A stretch of DNA of 19,949 nt from assembly GCA_021805405.1 (NCBI GenBank), contig JAJZFK010000397.1, forward strand, positions 1 through 19,949, in the 5' to 3' direction. Below the pieces are notes generated by a model. It saw only the letters and a list, made by a program, of their open reading frames with translations, did no database searches and was not told where the DNA came from. Below, piece by piece: positions 7,460 to 15,387 of this stretch; position 1 is the stretch's first letter, and each line of letters opens with the position of its first letter. A program made the translations under genes and the position numbers. This DNA is from a bacterium (GTDB lineage: Bacteria; Armatimonadota; Chthonomonadetes; Chthonomonadales; Chthonomonadaceae).

Positions 7460-9658
7460 ATGATGGATAGGTGTTTGATTACGCGCAGGCACGCCCTGTT
7501 GCTCGGTACGGTGGCAACCGTAGGGACCATGCTGCTTCCAAAGAATGCCCCGGCGGCGGAGGCTGCGGCAGGTGATAGCCGCACAATAATGCCCCTTAAC
7601 GATGCCTGGCGCTTTATCAACCGGGATGAAACTGGTGCCCAACAGCCCAGTTTTGATGACTCTGGATGGGCATTCGTCACCCTACCACACACCTACAACG
7701 GCATTGATGGCGAATTGCATGGCCACTATTATCGCGGGCCAGCATGGTACCGGCACGATCTAAATGTGATCGCCGCATCGGGTAATCGGAACTACCTCTA
7801 TTTTGGCGGTGCCGCTACGGTTGCAGACGTTTACGTGAACGGGCAGCAAGTTGGCACGCACAGCGGTAATTTTGCAGGTTTCTGCATCGACATCACGGAT
7901 GCACTCAGCTCCAGCGAAAAAAATGTACTTGCTGTGCGGGTAGATAATAGCTGGAACAAGGACATCGCGCCGCTTGCAGGCGATTTTAATATTTTTGGCG
8001 GACTGTACCGTTCAGTGCATCTTCTCACACTTAATGACGTGTCCATCTCGCCACTGGACTATGGATCGCCGGGCGTCTACATTCTCCAGGATCAGGTATC
8101 CCAGGATTCGGCGCACCTTCGCCTCACTGCCATTCTGCGTAATTCCACTGCGCAACCCGTAGACCTAGTGCTCGAATGGCATTTGCTGGACCACACGGGA
8201 AACGCGGTAGCAAGTTCGCGTCATACGGTTCACGTAGACGCCGGAATATCAGCAGAGGCTCAAACGGCAATGCGGATACACCAGCCACATTTGTGGCATG
8301 GACGTATTGATCCCTATCTCTACACAATGCGAGTAACGGTTACAAATAACGACCGTATTGTGGACCAGCTGGACCAACCCGTAGGCATTAGATATTTCCA
8401 TGTGGATCCACAAACAGGGTTTTACTTAAATGGGAAAGCGTATCCGTTGCGAGGCGTTTGTGCTCATGATGACCGACCAGGTGTAGGCCGGGCAGTAACT
8501 GAAAGCGACTACCTGCAGGACTGCGCGTTTATACAGGAGGTGGGCGCGAATGTAGTACGGCTTGCGCACTATCAGCACGATCAAACGATGTATAAAGCAT
8601 TCGATCGCAGCGGTATTCTGGTCTGGACTGAGGATGGCCTTGTAAACCATATTGAGCAGGGTCCTAAATTTGCAGGTAATGCCCGCCAGCAGGTAATCGA
8701 ACTGGTGAAGCAAAATTACAACCACCCATCTGTCATTGTATGGAGCCTGTACAATGAACTATCGTTCAGCACTCCGCTGCAGTCCCAGCTAAGGATGGAT
8801 TTTCCACAAACTCCGGTTCTAACGTCGCAATACCGATTCGGCCAGCTGCCACCCAGTGAACTCGCACTCTCATGGCAACTACTGTTCGAGCTCAACCAGC
8901 TCGTTCATGATCTTGATCCATCGCGCCTAACCGTAGCTGCAACCGACCAGAATGCGTTCCACCCCATCAACTACATTTCGGACATGATCGCATTTAACAG
9001 CTATCAAGGCTGGTATGGCGGCACACCGGCCTCCTGGCCAACTGCACTCGACCTTATAAGGCGTGATGTACACGAGCGAATGCCCGGCCGGTGCATAGGC
9101 CTGAGCGAGTATGGTGCAGGAGCCAATCCGTTCCAACATGCGTACCCTGTGCACCAGCCCCAGCCTGGTGGACAATTTCATCCGGAGGAGTGGCAGTGCA
9201 TCGTTCACGAAGCTGCCTGGCGCGCTATTCAACAGCGGTCGTGGCTCTGGATAACTACGCTGTGGGTCATGTTCGATTTTTCGTCATCTGGCCGAAACGA
9301 AGGGGGTAACCCAGGTAGAAACGATAAGGGCCTCATCAGTTATGACCGCAAAATCAAGAAGGATGCTTTCTATTTCTATAAAGCACAATGGAGTTCTGAA
9401 CCGTTTGTCCATATTTGCGACAGAAGGTTTACCCCGCGACCGGCAGGAAAATGGCCCGTGAAGGTATACACTAACTGCCCACGAATCGAACTATTAGTAA
9501 ACAAAAAGTCAGTGGGGATTCTTGAGCCAAACGACGGGGTCGCTGTCTGGAACAACGTGGCATATGCGCCAGGACAAATGACAGTTTCGGCTAAAGGAAC
9601 CGACTCTAGCGGGAAGCATTATCACGATGCCTATACGGTGGAGGTGCAGCCAAGCTAG
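7460..9658 (+). CDS. Tat-exported glycoside hydrolase family 2 (beta-galactosidase-like)
   Basis: The 732-residue protein has a twin-arginine signal (R9-R10 in ITRRHALLLG, hydrophobic run, Ala-rich cleavage region near residues 31-37), so it is exported folded. GH2 layout follows: a sugar-binding jelly-roll domain (residues about 45-195, with WRFINRDE, RGPAWYRHDL, DVYVNGQQVGTHSG), an Ig-like domain (about 200-310), and a TIM barrel from about 310. The acid/base glutamate is E433 in SLYNEL and the nucleophile is E550 in GLSEYG. A C-terminal beta domain contains LLVNKKSVG. It hydrolyses terminal beta-linked sugars, most likely beta-galactosides; beta-glucuronidase or mannosidase activity cannot be excluded. 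It stands alone with no linked sugar transporter, and is convergent with the aldo/keto reductase. Confidence 0.88.
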   Translation: MMDRCLITRRHALLLGTVATVGTMLLPKNAPAAEAAAGDSRTIMPLNDAWRFINRDETGAQQPSFDDSGWAFVTLPHTYNGIDGELHGHYYRGPAWYRHDLNVIAASGNRNYLYFGGAATVADVYVNGQQVGTHSGNFAGFCIDITDALSSSEKNVLAVRVDNSWNKDIAPLAGDFNIFGGLYRSVHLLTLNDVSISPLDYGSPGVYILQDQVSQDSAHLRLTAILRNSTAQPVDLVLEWHLLDHTGNAVASSRHTVHVDAGISAEAQTAMRIHQPHLWHGRIDPYLYTMRVTVTNNDRIVDQLDQPVGIRYFHVDPQTGFYLNGKAYPLRGVCAHDDRPGVGRAVTESDYLQDCAFIQEVGANVVRLAHYQHDQTMYKAFDRSGILVWTEDGLVNHIEQGPKFAGNARQQVIELVKQNYNHPSVIVWSLYNELSFSTPLQSQLRMDFPQTPVLTSQYRFGQLPPSELALSWQLLFELNQLVHDLDPSRLTVAATDQNAFHPINYISDMIAFNSYQGWYGGTPASWPTALDLIRRDVHERMPGRCIGLSEYGAGANPFQHAYPVHQPQPGGQFHPEEWQCIVHEAAWRAIQQRSWLWITTLWVMFDFSSSGRNEGGNPGRNDKGLISYDRKIKKDAFYFYKAQWSSEPFVHICDRRFTPRPAGKWPVKVYTNCPRIELLVNKKSVGILEPNDGVAVWNNVAYAPGQMTVSAKGTDSSGKHYHDAYTVEVQPS

Positions 9659-9778
9659 TTGTCGCTAGATCTTCGGTGTGAATACACATTTAGCATCGAG
9701 AATACGGGCGACGTTAACTTAAGGGGCAACAGATAATTGACCTGCCGCCCATTTTTCGCCACCTAAATTAACGCGCAC
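9659..9778. other. Convergent intergenic gap between GH2 glycosidase and aldo/keto reductase
   Basis: Two genes converge on these 120 bases, so a bidirectional terminator would be expected. I see no stem followed by a T-run on either strand. Confidence 0.4.
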
Positions 9779-10774
9779 CTAACCCGCTGGCGCTAGCTCA
9801 TCTATCCGGGCCAATTCTGCCTCGGTAAAGCTCAAGTACTTAAGTGCTTCTACGTTTTCTTCAATCTGTTTTACACTCGAAGCACCAATCAAGGCACTTG
9901 TCACACCGGGAAGGCGCAGTATCCACGCGAGCGCCATCTGCGCCAGCGTCTGGCCACGTTCCTTCGCCATGAGGTTCAGTTGAAGGAGCGCCTCTTTCTT
10001 TTGAGGTGTAAGATTGTTCGCAACCCACTCCTTACCCCATTTCTCTGCAGCGCGACTCTCTGCTGGAATGTCACCGCCAAGGTATTTGTCGGTAAGCAGG
10101 CCCGAGGCAAGTGGGCAGAAGGGAATTACTCCCGTACCAGCAGCCTCGGTATGAGGCAAGAGATCCTTTTCTATACCGCGACCGAGCATGTTGTAATAGG
10201 GCTGATGAATGGTAATAGGTGCCAGGTTCTTCGCCTCGGTTACGCTTACAGCGGCCGTAAAGGTTTTTCCGTTGTAGCTGCTTACACCCGCATAGAGTGC
10301 CTTGCCCTGCTTGACCAGGGTATCTAGCGCACCCATTGTCTCTTCTAAGGGCGTGTCATTGTCTGGCCGGTGCGAGTAAAAAATATCGAAGTACTCCAGG
10401 CCCATTCGCTTCAATGACTGATCGCAGCTAGCAATGATGTACTTCCTGCTACCCCACTCGCCGTAAGGGCCAGGCCACATGCGGTAACCCGCTTTGCTGG
10501 AAATAATTAGCTCGTCCCGTGGCATTTCCTCAATAACATGACCGCAAACTATTTCGGCATTCCCTGGCGGCGTACCATAGTTATTAGCCAGGTCGAAATG
10601 CGTAATACCCAGGTCAAATGCTCTAAACAGGCACGATTTGGCAACTTCGGCATCCCTATAGCCGCCAAACGTCTCCCAGGCGCCCAAAGATATAGCGGGA
10701 AGCAGGAGCCCGCTGCGGCCGCACCGGCGGTACTGCATGGTGTCATAACGATCCTGTGCAAACGATGATGTCAT
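9779..10774 (-). CDS. Aldo/keto reductase (YghZ/AKR14-like)
   Basis: This is an NADPH-dependent carbonyl reductase with a TIM-barrel fold. The 331 residues begin, after a short extension, with the family-typical MQYRRCGRSGLLLPAISLGAW. The catalytic tetrad is intact: D61 and Y66 in HFDLANNYG, K94 in SSKAGY and H135 in YSHRPD. The C-terminal LPGVTSALIGASSVKQIEEN binds the cofactor. The loop between K94 and H135, with PGPYGEWGSRKY, is typical of the YghZ group, which reduces glyceraldehyde 3-phosphate and methylglyoxal. The ORF can be extended to a TTG at 10804, but ATG at 10774 with AAAGG upstream is preferred; the internal ATG at 10738 is another option. A VOC-fold protein lies 97 bases upstream on the same strand, which could mean shared aldehyde detoxification. 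Confidence 0.88.
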   Translation of the reverse strand: MTSSFAQDRYDTMQYRRCGRSGLLLPAISLGAWETFGGYRDAEVAKSCLFRAFDLGITHFDLANNYGTPPGNAEIVCGHVIEEMPRDELIISSKAGYRMWPGPYGEWGSRKYIIASCDQSLKRMGLEYFDIFYSHRPDNDTPLEETMGALDTLVKQGKALYAGVSSYNGKTFTAAVSVTEAKNLAPITIHQPYYNMLGRGIEKDLLPHTEAAGTGVIPFCPLASGLLTDKYLGGDIPAESRAAEKWGKEWVANNLTPQKKEALLQLNLMAKERGQTLAQMALAWILRLPGVTSALIGASSVKQIEENVEALKYLSFTEAELARIDELAPAG

Positions 10775-10871
10775 TTCTAAAACTACCTTTCGCGGGTTTA
10801 CCAAATTTCAACAGCGCATTGCCTGAACAAGCTGCTCTTGCAGTGCCGCCCCACACCCAACGAGTGCATTG

Positions 10872-11312
10872 CTATGCCTCTTCTGTGTACTCTGTCTCTT
10901 CGGGTACATCGGTAAAACTCTCAAATTCAAGGTGGTACCCATCGGGATCGGTAAGCGAAGTCACCCACATCCCATTTCCTACAAAGGGCCGCTTCGGGCA
11001 AAGGCCGCGGTTACATAGAGTTTTGTACAACGCAAGAGCATCACGACACTGAAAACAGATGGTAACGCCTACGCCCCGCTTCTCTTCTGCCCTCACACCT
11101 TGTAAACTGCCGGGCAAAATCTCCTGAAGCATAACTGCAGTATCGCCCAACTTTAGCCAGCACCAGCGAAGCTTTCCATCGACTTTCCACTGGTGATGTA
11201 TCTCGCCACCAAGTCCATCAACGTAAAACCGAACCGAGGAGGCGATACTACTAACGCGAAAAAACGGTACAGCCTGTTGAATATTTGGCATGCTACCAGA
11301 TTCTTTGTTCAC
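10872..11312 (-). CDS. VOC superfamily (glyoxalase/bleomycin-resistance fold) protein
   Basis: The 146 residues show two beta-alpha-beta-beta-beta units. The first starts QAVPFFRVSSIASSVRFYVDGLGGEI and the second VGVTICFQCRDALALYKTLCNRG, ending DPDGYHLEFESF. That last motif, 'DPDG...LEF', is the hallmark of the fold and carries the usual metal-ligand glutamate. Substrate cannot be assigned: members include glyoxalases, dioxygenases and antibiotic-binding proteins. The start is GTG at 11312, supported by GAGG ten bases upstream; the ATG at 11291 is less well placed. It ends in an acidic tail (PEETEYTEEA). It lies between RNase HI and the aldo/keto reductase, all on the minus strand. Confidence 0.85.
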   Translation of the reverse strand: MNKESGSMPNIQQAVPFFRVSSIASSVRFYVDGLGGEIHHQWKVDGKLRWCWLKLGDTAVMLQEILPGSLQGVRAEEKRGVGVTICFQCRDALALYKTLCNRGLCPKRPFVGNGMWVTSLTDPDGYHLEFESFTDVPEETEYTEEA

Positions 11313-11402
11313 GGTAACTTTTCCTCTATTCTTGTTGCAGACGCATTACTACATTGGACGGCAATAAAAGCTGCACTTACCAAATTACAGAGCTGGTGCA
11401 AA

Positions 11403-11906
11403 CTATCGTGCGCCATTTTCGCGCTCGTAAACCTCGTCGATGAGAAGGTCCTTACCCTTCGCTGCTGCCACCGACAATGCGTCGCATCGTTCATTTTCCG
11501 TATCTCCCGCGTGGCCACGCACCCAACGGAAAGCAATCTGATGGAGTTCACACAAGTCGAGCATTTTACCCCACAGATCGATGTTAACCGCTCGCTCCTT
11601 CGCATTCCGCATCCACCCATTGTTGCGCCACTTTCGTGCCCAGCCCTTCATTATGCTGTTGGCCACATATTGTGAATCCGTGTACACGGTGACAGCACAA
11701 GGATAGCGCAGCAGTTCAAGGCCGGCAATCACCGCCATGATTTCCATGCGATTATTAGTAGTAAGGCGGTAACCAACCGATAACTCCCGCCTTTTCTCGC
11801 CATAGATCAATACGGTGCCGTAGCCGCCGGGGCCAGGATTACCCAGGCATGCGCCATCTGTATAGATTGTTACGGGCTTTAGGCCTTCAACTTGGTCCTC
11901 AAACAT
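11403..11906 (-). CDS. rnhA: Ribonuclease HI
   Basis: RNase HI cleaves the RNA strand of RNA-DNA hybrids, clearing R-loops and Okazaki primers. All catalytic residues are visible: D17 in IYTDGACLGNPGPGG, E55 in NNRMEIMAVI, D77 in YTDSQYV and D142 in ENERCDALS, plus H132 in VRGHAGD. The basic handle region KGWARKWRNNGW typical of the E. coli type is present. Two starts are possible. ATG at 11921 has no ribosome binding site. ATG at 11906 (MFEDQVEG) has AGGGGG five bases upstream and would leave a leader of about 20 bases after the predicted transcription start, so I use it. Length is 167 residues, close to the usual 150-165. Confidence 0.95.
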   Translation of the reverse strand: MFEDQVEGLKPVTIYTDGACLGNPGPGGYGTVLIYGEKRRELSVGYRLTTNNRMEIMAVIAGLELLRYPCAVTVYTDSQYVANSIMKGWARKWRNNGWMRNAKERAVNIDLWGKMLDLCELHQIAFRWVRGHAGDTENERCDALSVAAAKGKDLLIDEVYERENGAR

Positions 11907-11936
11907 CAACGCCCCCTGCATACATATTGTCTAGGG

Positions 11937-11942
11937 ATTATA
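11937..11942 (-). promoter_or_regulatory. Candidate minus-10 box for rnhA
   Basis: A perfect minus-strand TATAAT lies 31 bases ahead of the preferred rnhA start. The minus-35 position (CTACCT at 17-base spacing) is poor, so the promoter is plausible only because of its placement. A TAGACAAT sequence follows at the expected start of transcription. Confidence 0.35.
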
Positions 11943-12125
11943 CACTTTCGCGGCTCAGAAGGTAGCCGCCAAACCACTGAAATATGCTAGAAGCCAACTG
12001 GTGGAACCGACGGTACAACCTTACTCGTGGGCGTATTGGCGTAAAGATCACTAATTCCTGTGATCGTTGTGGAACATCGCGATTAACGTCCTGTAATTTG
12101 GTGATACACCAGAGTGCACTGTCTT
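11943..12125. other. Non-coding gap between rnhA and the pseudogene
   Basis: These divergent-side bases hold upstream DNA of rnhA and whatever promoter the decayed gene once had. No open frame, strong hairpin or consensus promoter on the plus strand is visible. Confidence 0.4.
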
Positions 12126-12784
12126 ATGAGTGAAGATAAGTTTGCGTGGTTAGGGGACGAACCTCGGCAACAACAAACTCCGGGCCTGATGCCACGCCTC
12201 TAGAAGCGCAGTTGTTGTGCGGCAATCAGCTTAAAATATGGGCGCACTACCTCGCCCCTGCATTTCAATTCACCACGGTTGTGATGGTTATTATGCTGTT
12301 TAGTTTGGCTTGGTAGCCGGGTAGCAAAGTAACGACGTGGGGTATTGAGCTATTCTTGGCCGCTTTGGTCTATGGGTGGTTTACACGGCACCTACACGTA
12401 GGTAAACTTCTAAATATCACAACAATTGGTTTTTTTGGCGATCGCAATTCTACTCGCCCCGTTAACCACAAAGAGTTTCTTAATTTCATGCAGCATTCCT
12501 TAAACAAATAGACCCAAGTGCCGATAGACGATATATCGTTAGCCCTTGCGCGTAAACTGCTAAATTATATTAAAAGCGAACTTCAATGACGCCGGCATCA
12601 CCAATGCTACCCAAAACTCGTTGCCTTGGTTCGTTGTGTATTCTCTTGTTTCTTTCCTGCCAGATATTGGAGACAGGGCTACCTCAAAAACTTGTCAGCA
12701 ACTTCTAAGGCCGCAGAAAAACACCCATGTTACAGCACTGTTTCTCAGCAACTTGCTATACTTAACCACCGTCTAAAGGTGTAG
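12126..12784 (+). pseudogene. Decayed, internally deleted relative of the adjacent 12939-14429 membrane-protein gene
   Basis: No frame is open throughout, yet coding-like segments follow one another. An ATG at 12126 opens MSEDKFAWLGDEP and stops at a TAG. A one-base shift near 12195 opens EAQLLCGNQLKIWAHYLAP, then a hydrophobic helix, a TAG at 12314, and in the same frame a second helix ending YGWFTRHLHV. Another TAG follows at 12509. A shift near 12581 gives VSFLPDIGDRATSKTCQQLL. A last shift in an A-run near 12716 gives VSQQLAILNHRLKV and a TAG at 12782. The pieces align in order with the intact neighbour: WWYTRKTL, then TLPHIGDASTVQKLQNLL, then VQQCLNALELRLRQP. About 270 codons of the middle are missing. 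Confidence 0.66.
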
Positions 12785-12938
12785 ACGGGCGAATTCTAAA
12801 GAAGATGTACCTATAATAAAACACGTGTTAAACTGCAATACCTGTGACACAAAACGAAGGCTGTGGGCAGAGCGCGGGCAGTTGGAACGACGCTGACTAC
12901 ATTTTGGTCCTGCTACAAACCGTAACTGGAGTATGGCT
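12785..12938. other. Upstream region of the HEAT-like membrane protein gene
   Basis: A perfect TATAAT occurs at 12812-12817, but the minus-35 position at 17 bases spacing is GCGAAT, so it is only a weak promoter candidate. GGAG at 12928-12931 is the ribosome binding site that fixes the start at 12939. Confidence 0.35.
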
Positions 12939-14429
12939 ATGCTGAAATTTCTAAAGAAAACCTTTCATGCAATTGTTTCCCCGGTAAATCTGCAGGACCT
13001 AACGGGCATGACAATGAACGAACAATTTGCCATACTTCGGCGCCATCAGCTCATTTCGAGGACGTATGCTGGCAATTGCAGAAATGCAATCAATACAGCA
13101 ATCTTCATATGTGTATTGATGCCCGCGTTGGGCGCTTCAACTCAACTCACTACCGTTTTGGTAGTCTGCTTACTCCTGCTCGCCGGTTGGTGGTATACAC
13201 GAAAAACGTTAACAACCCGGCATATTGCCCTCATGCAAGACACGATAAACCCCAACCCGGGTAGCTTGGGCGAGGACGACACGCAAATCTATTTAAACCT
13301 TCTGGAAGCCTTTGTCCATCACAAACGCTCACTGGGAATAGAGGCCGGATGGGTGCTTAAGTCACGCGATTACCTGGCAACACTTACTTCCGACCAGGCA
13401 ACAACCTTAACCGACGAACAAAAGAACCTCATTTACGACATCGTAGATGTGAAACAAATCCAATGCGATGAAAGAGTCCGTAGCTTAAGCCGCACGGTGG
13501 TTACAACCACATTGATGCCGGCAGCCATTCATGCGTTGCAAATGCTAGGTGGTGAAATGGCTATCACGGCACTCTCGAACCGCGCAACCTTCACAAATTC
13601 AAGGCGTATAAGGGCAGCAGCACTGCAGGCGCTGCATGCACTCAACCCGCACACAGCACGCCAGGTGCTCCGCAATTCGCCCGATGTTTCGTCGAGGGGA
13701 TATTCGCGCGCCAGGCTCACAAGACCGGTGACCGTCATCTTTCAACTCACCGGAATTCTGGTTGCCTGTTTAATAGTAGGAATATTCGCGATTACATCCG
13801 GTCTCATTCCAATAATTGGTTATATTCTCGTTCCATTCGCACTAATCCTGGCTCTTGTCATCATTTTTGGTGCGCTTCCCTTATTAGGTTTAGAGGCGAT
13901 ACAAGACAAAAAGGAGTTCCAGAATCTGTACGACGCAATAAGCCAGGACGATCCAGATTCACTGAAACTTTTGCTAAGAAGCCGGTGTATGGACCATGGA
14001 AACTGGAGTTACTATTTCTTACTGTCGAATGTGCTAGGCAATGTTACCGCGAAATGTAGTATCAGTTTACACCCTGCGCAGATTGCGGTACTTAACCAAC
14101 TACTTGCATACCATCTCACATCAAACGACTTTACCGACACTCATCAGGACGTTATACACACAGACTTAATGAACAGCTTACTCACCACGCTTCCGCATAT
14201 TGGTGACGCGTCTACCGTCCAAAAGCTCCAAAACCTGCTGCACCAGGGCAACCTTGGCTCTAATCAGGAACGGGTACAACAGTGCTTGAATGCGCTTGAA
14301 CTAAGACTGCGCCAACCTGCAGAACTGTTGCGAATAAGTTCCGCCAATGCGAAACAAAACCTGGTAAAAGCGTCTAGCGCACCTGAATTAAACGACAACA
14401 TGCTAAAAGCTGCAGACCAGGGAATGTAA
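12939..14429 (+). CDS. Hypothetical membrane protein with HEAT-like helical segment
   Basis: The protein is 496 residues from the preferred ATG at 12939, which has GGAG seven bases upstream; the ATG at 12933 is too close to that site. I do not recognise the family. An N-terminal amphipathic stretch (MLKFLKKTFHAIV) leads to two membrane helices at about 48-88. A soluble helical region follows, with HEAT-like helix pairs (PAAIHALQMLGGEMAITAL, then RRIRAAALQALHALNPHTAR). Two more membrane helices lie at about 265-320 (GILVACLIVGIFAI and YILVPFALILALVIIF). The C-terminal half is soluble and helical, with LPHIGDASTVQKLQNLL near residues 426-442, again HEAT-like. A decayed relative lies directly upstream, which points to tandem duplication. 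The gene is isolated, with long non-coding DNA on both sides. Confidence 0.6.
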   Translation: MLKFLKKTFHAIVSPVNLQDLTGMTMNEQFAILRRHQLISRTYAGNCRNAINTAIFICVLMPALGASTQLTTVLVVCLLLLAGWWYTRKTLTTRHIALMQDTINPNPGSLGEDDTQIYLNLLEAFVHHKRSLGIEAGWVLKSRDYLATLTSDQATTLTDEQKNLIYDIVDVKQIQCDERVRSLSRTVVTTTLMPAAIHALQMLGGEMAITALSNRATFTNSRRIRAAALQALHALNPHTARQVLRNSPDVSSRGYSRARLTRPVTVIFQLTGILVACLIVGIFAITSGLIPIIGYILVPFALILALVIIFGALPLLGLEAIQDKKEFQNLYDAISQDDPDSLKLLLRSRCMDHGNWSYYFLLSNVLGNVTAKCSISLHPAQIAVLNQLLAYHLTSNDFTDTHQDVIHTDLMNSLLTTLPHIGDASTVQKLQNLLHQGNLGSNQERVQQCLNALELRLRQPAELLRISSANAKQNLVKASSAPELNDNMLKAADQGM

Positions 14430-14754
14430 CGAACACCAACACGCTTGCACACGCAGCTTGTATGGCTGGCTCCCTCACCACTTCCAGCCTAAAAACCCGC
14501 TAATCGTAGAGAATGCAACAGCAGCAGCTTAAGCCATGCACCACGCGAGAGGTAATGCGTTCAACAGGCAGTTCATTACGCCAGCAGAAACTGTGTGGCA
14601 CACACAGGCATGGAGATTTGTTCCCTAAAAATGCACGCAGTTGAAGCCCAAAATAACTCGGTAAAAATATGTGTGTCGGTAATCCACTAAGAATGTCAAT
14701 ATCAGTTACTATTTAATATCTACTATAAACAAGTGCCACAAAAATAAGTTGTAT
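14430..14754. other. Non-coding stretch downstream of the HEAT-like gene
   Basis: No supportable gene is present in these roughly 325 bases; every frame is broken by stops. A six-base stem GGCTGG/CCAGCC (14464-14489) with a 14-base loop follows the gene but lacks a T-run, so it is not a convincing terminator. The sequence becomes AT-rich from about 14640 toward the promoter at 14761. Confidence 0.5.
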
Positions 14755-14772
14755 CAGGCATTTACAAGCCTG
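14755..14772. repeat. Operator-like dyad CAGGC-N8-GCCTG over a minus-35 box
   Basis: A perfect five-base inverted repeat (14755-14759 and 14768-14772) encloses the TTTACA minus-35 hexamer of the promoter at 14761-14789. A protein bound here would block RNA polymerase, so it is a reasonable repressor site, though five-base arms can arise by chance. Confidence 0.35.
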
Positions 14773-14789
14773 CAAACAACGCGTATAAT
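14761..14789 (+). promoter_or_regulatory. Sigma-70-type promoter upstream of a long leader
   Basis: TTTACA (14761-14766), an exact 17-base spacer and a perfect TATAAT (14784-14789) form a near-consensus promoter. Transcription would start near 14796. The first supported gene on this strand begins at 15166, about 370 bases later. Confidence 0.62.
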
Positions 14790-14795
14790 ACAACC

Positions 14796-15165
14796 TCAAC
14801 AGTAGAGCGTTGCGGGCCACACAACAGCCTGCCGCTACGATGGTACTGAAGATGATTCCGCTGTTATTCTCAATCGGATAGTCGCAATTATACACGCTGC
14901 AGATTACTGCGTATTGCACGTATGCCAGGGGTCCTCCGGCATTTCATGCGCGACAGTACGACGCCAACGAGCGTCAGCAGCATCCGCGGGATGTGCGGCA
15001 CGGCATATCCTTGTGCGTTCCTTTTTACAAGGAAACTGGCACAAATAAAACCTAGCATAACCGGAGCCTGGCGGGGCCAATGCTGTAATTGGTAGCAACT
15101 ACAGCCTCCCTGCCAGAAGTATGTCGCGAGGCTGCACTGCAGCCCATCGGGGCAAAGGAGAGACC
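14796..15165 (+). promoter_or_regulatory. Long hairpin-rich untranslated leader or small RNA upstream of the DUF5679-like gene
   Basis: This stretch has no supportable ORF but contains several stems. One is an eight-base stem GGATGTGC/GCATATCC with a six-base loop (14989-15010, one G-U pair). Another is TCCTTGT/ACAAGGA (15008-15033), which shares three bases with the first. CTGGCGGGG (15068-15076) pairs with 15107-15116 with one bulge. Inside it, CCAAT/ATTGG (15077-15092) competes with GCTGTA/TACAGC (15082-15105). Near the ribosome binding site, GGCTGC/GCAGCC with a three-base loop (15130-15144) competes with GCCC/GGGC (15142-15153). The AAAGGAG ribosome binding site (15154-15160) follows directly. 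It could be a regulatory leader for the next gene, a separate small RNA, or coincidental pairing. Confidence 0.38.
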
Positions 15166-15387
15166 ATGATCGCTTATTGTGTTCGCTGCAGGTGCCACCA
15201 GGAGATTAGCCAACCAACCATTGTACGAACCCGCCATGGAGAGCTCTCTATGGTAGGCTCATGCAGAATATGCTCAGCGCAGATTTACGCGCCGGCAAGC
15301 ACTCATCAGCTTGCGGTTCGGCCCGTAGATAACAGGCTATGCACCGGCGACTCGGCACTTAGCGCAGCGGCAGGAACACGGTTATAA
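15166..15387 (+). CDS. DUF5679-like small zinc-ribbon protein
   Basis: The 73-residue protein begins MIAYCVRCRCHQEI and has a second cysteine pair in GSCRICSAQIYA (C5xxC8 and C33xxC36). It thus forms a minimal zinc ribbon of the kind I know as DUF5679 (pattern 'YCVKCR...GTCPVCGTK'). The tail after residue 45 is low in recognisable structure. The frame opens at 15121, but ATG at 15166 is clearly right: AAAGGAG lies five bases upstream and the family start follows immediately. Function is unknown; such ribbons bind nucleic acid or protein partners. A long structured leader precedes it, and a GAF-domain gene on the same strand begins 132 bases later. Confidence 0.75.
   Translation: MIAYCVRCRCHQEISQPTIVRTRHGELSMVGSCRICSAQIYAPASTHQLAVRPVDNRLCTGDSALSAAAGTRL

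Noticed and set aside
12314..12511. TAG codons as recoded amino acids (readthrough or pyrrolysine)
   Set aside because: The same region also has frameshifts and a large deletion relative to the intact neighbour, so decay explains the stops better.
14464..14489. Rho-independent terminator after the HEAT-like gene
   Set aside because: The stem has only six pairs with a 14-base loop and no T-run follows.
14713..15098. Minus-strand ORFs of 68 and 64 codons in the leader region
   Set aside because: Their cysteine-rich or low-complexity translations lack a ribosome binding site and family resemblance; the plus-strand promoter and stems explain the region better.
15068..15153. Functional tRNA gene (glycine, CCC anticodon)
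   Set aside because: A D-arm-like stem and a CTCCC loop-like string are present, but the anticodon stem does not pair, there is no T-loop TTCGA and no closing acceptor strand.
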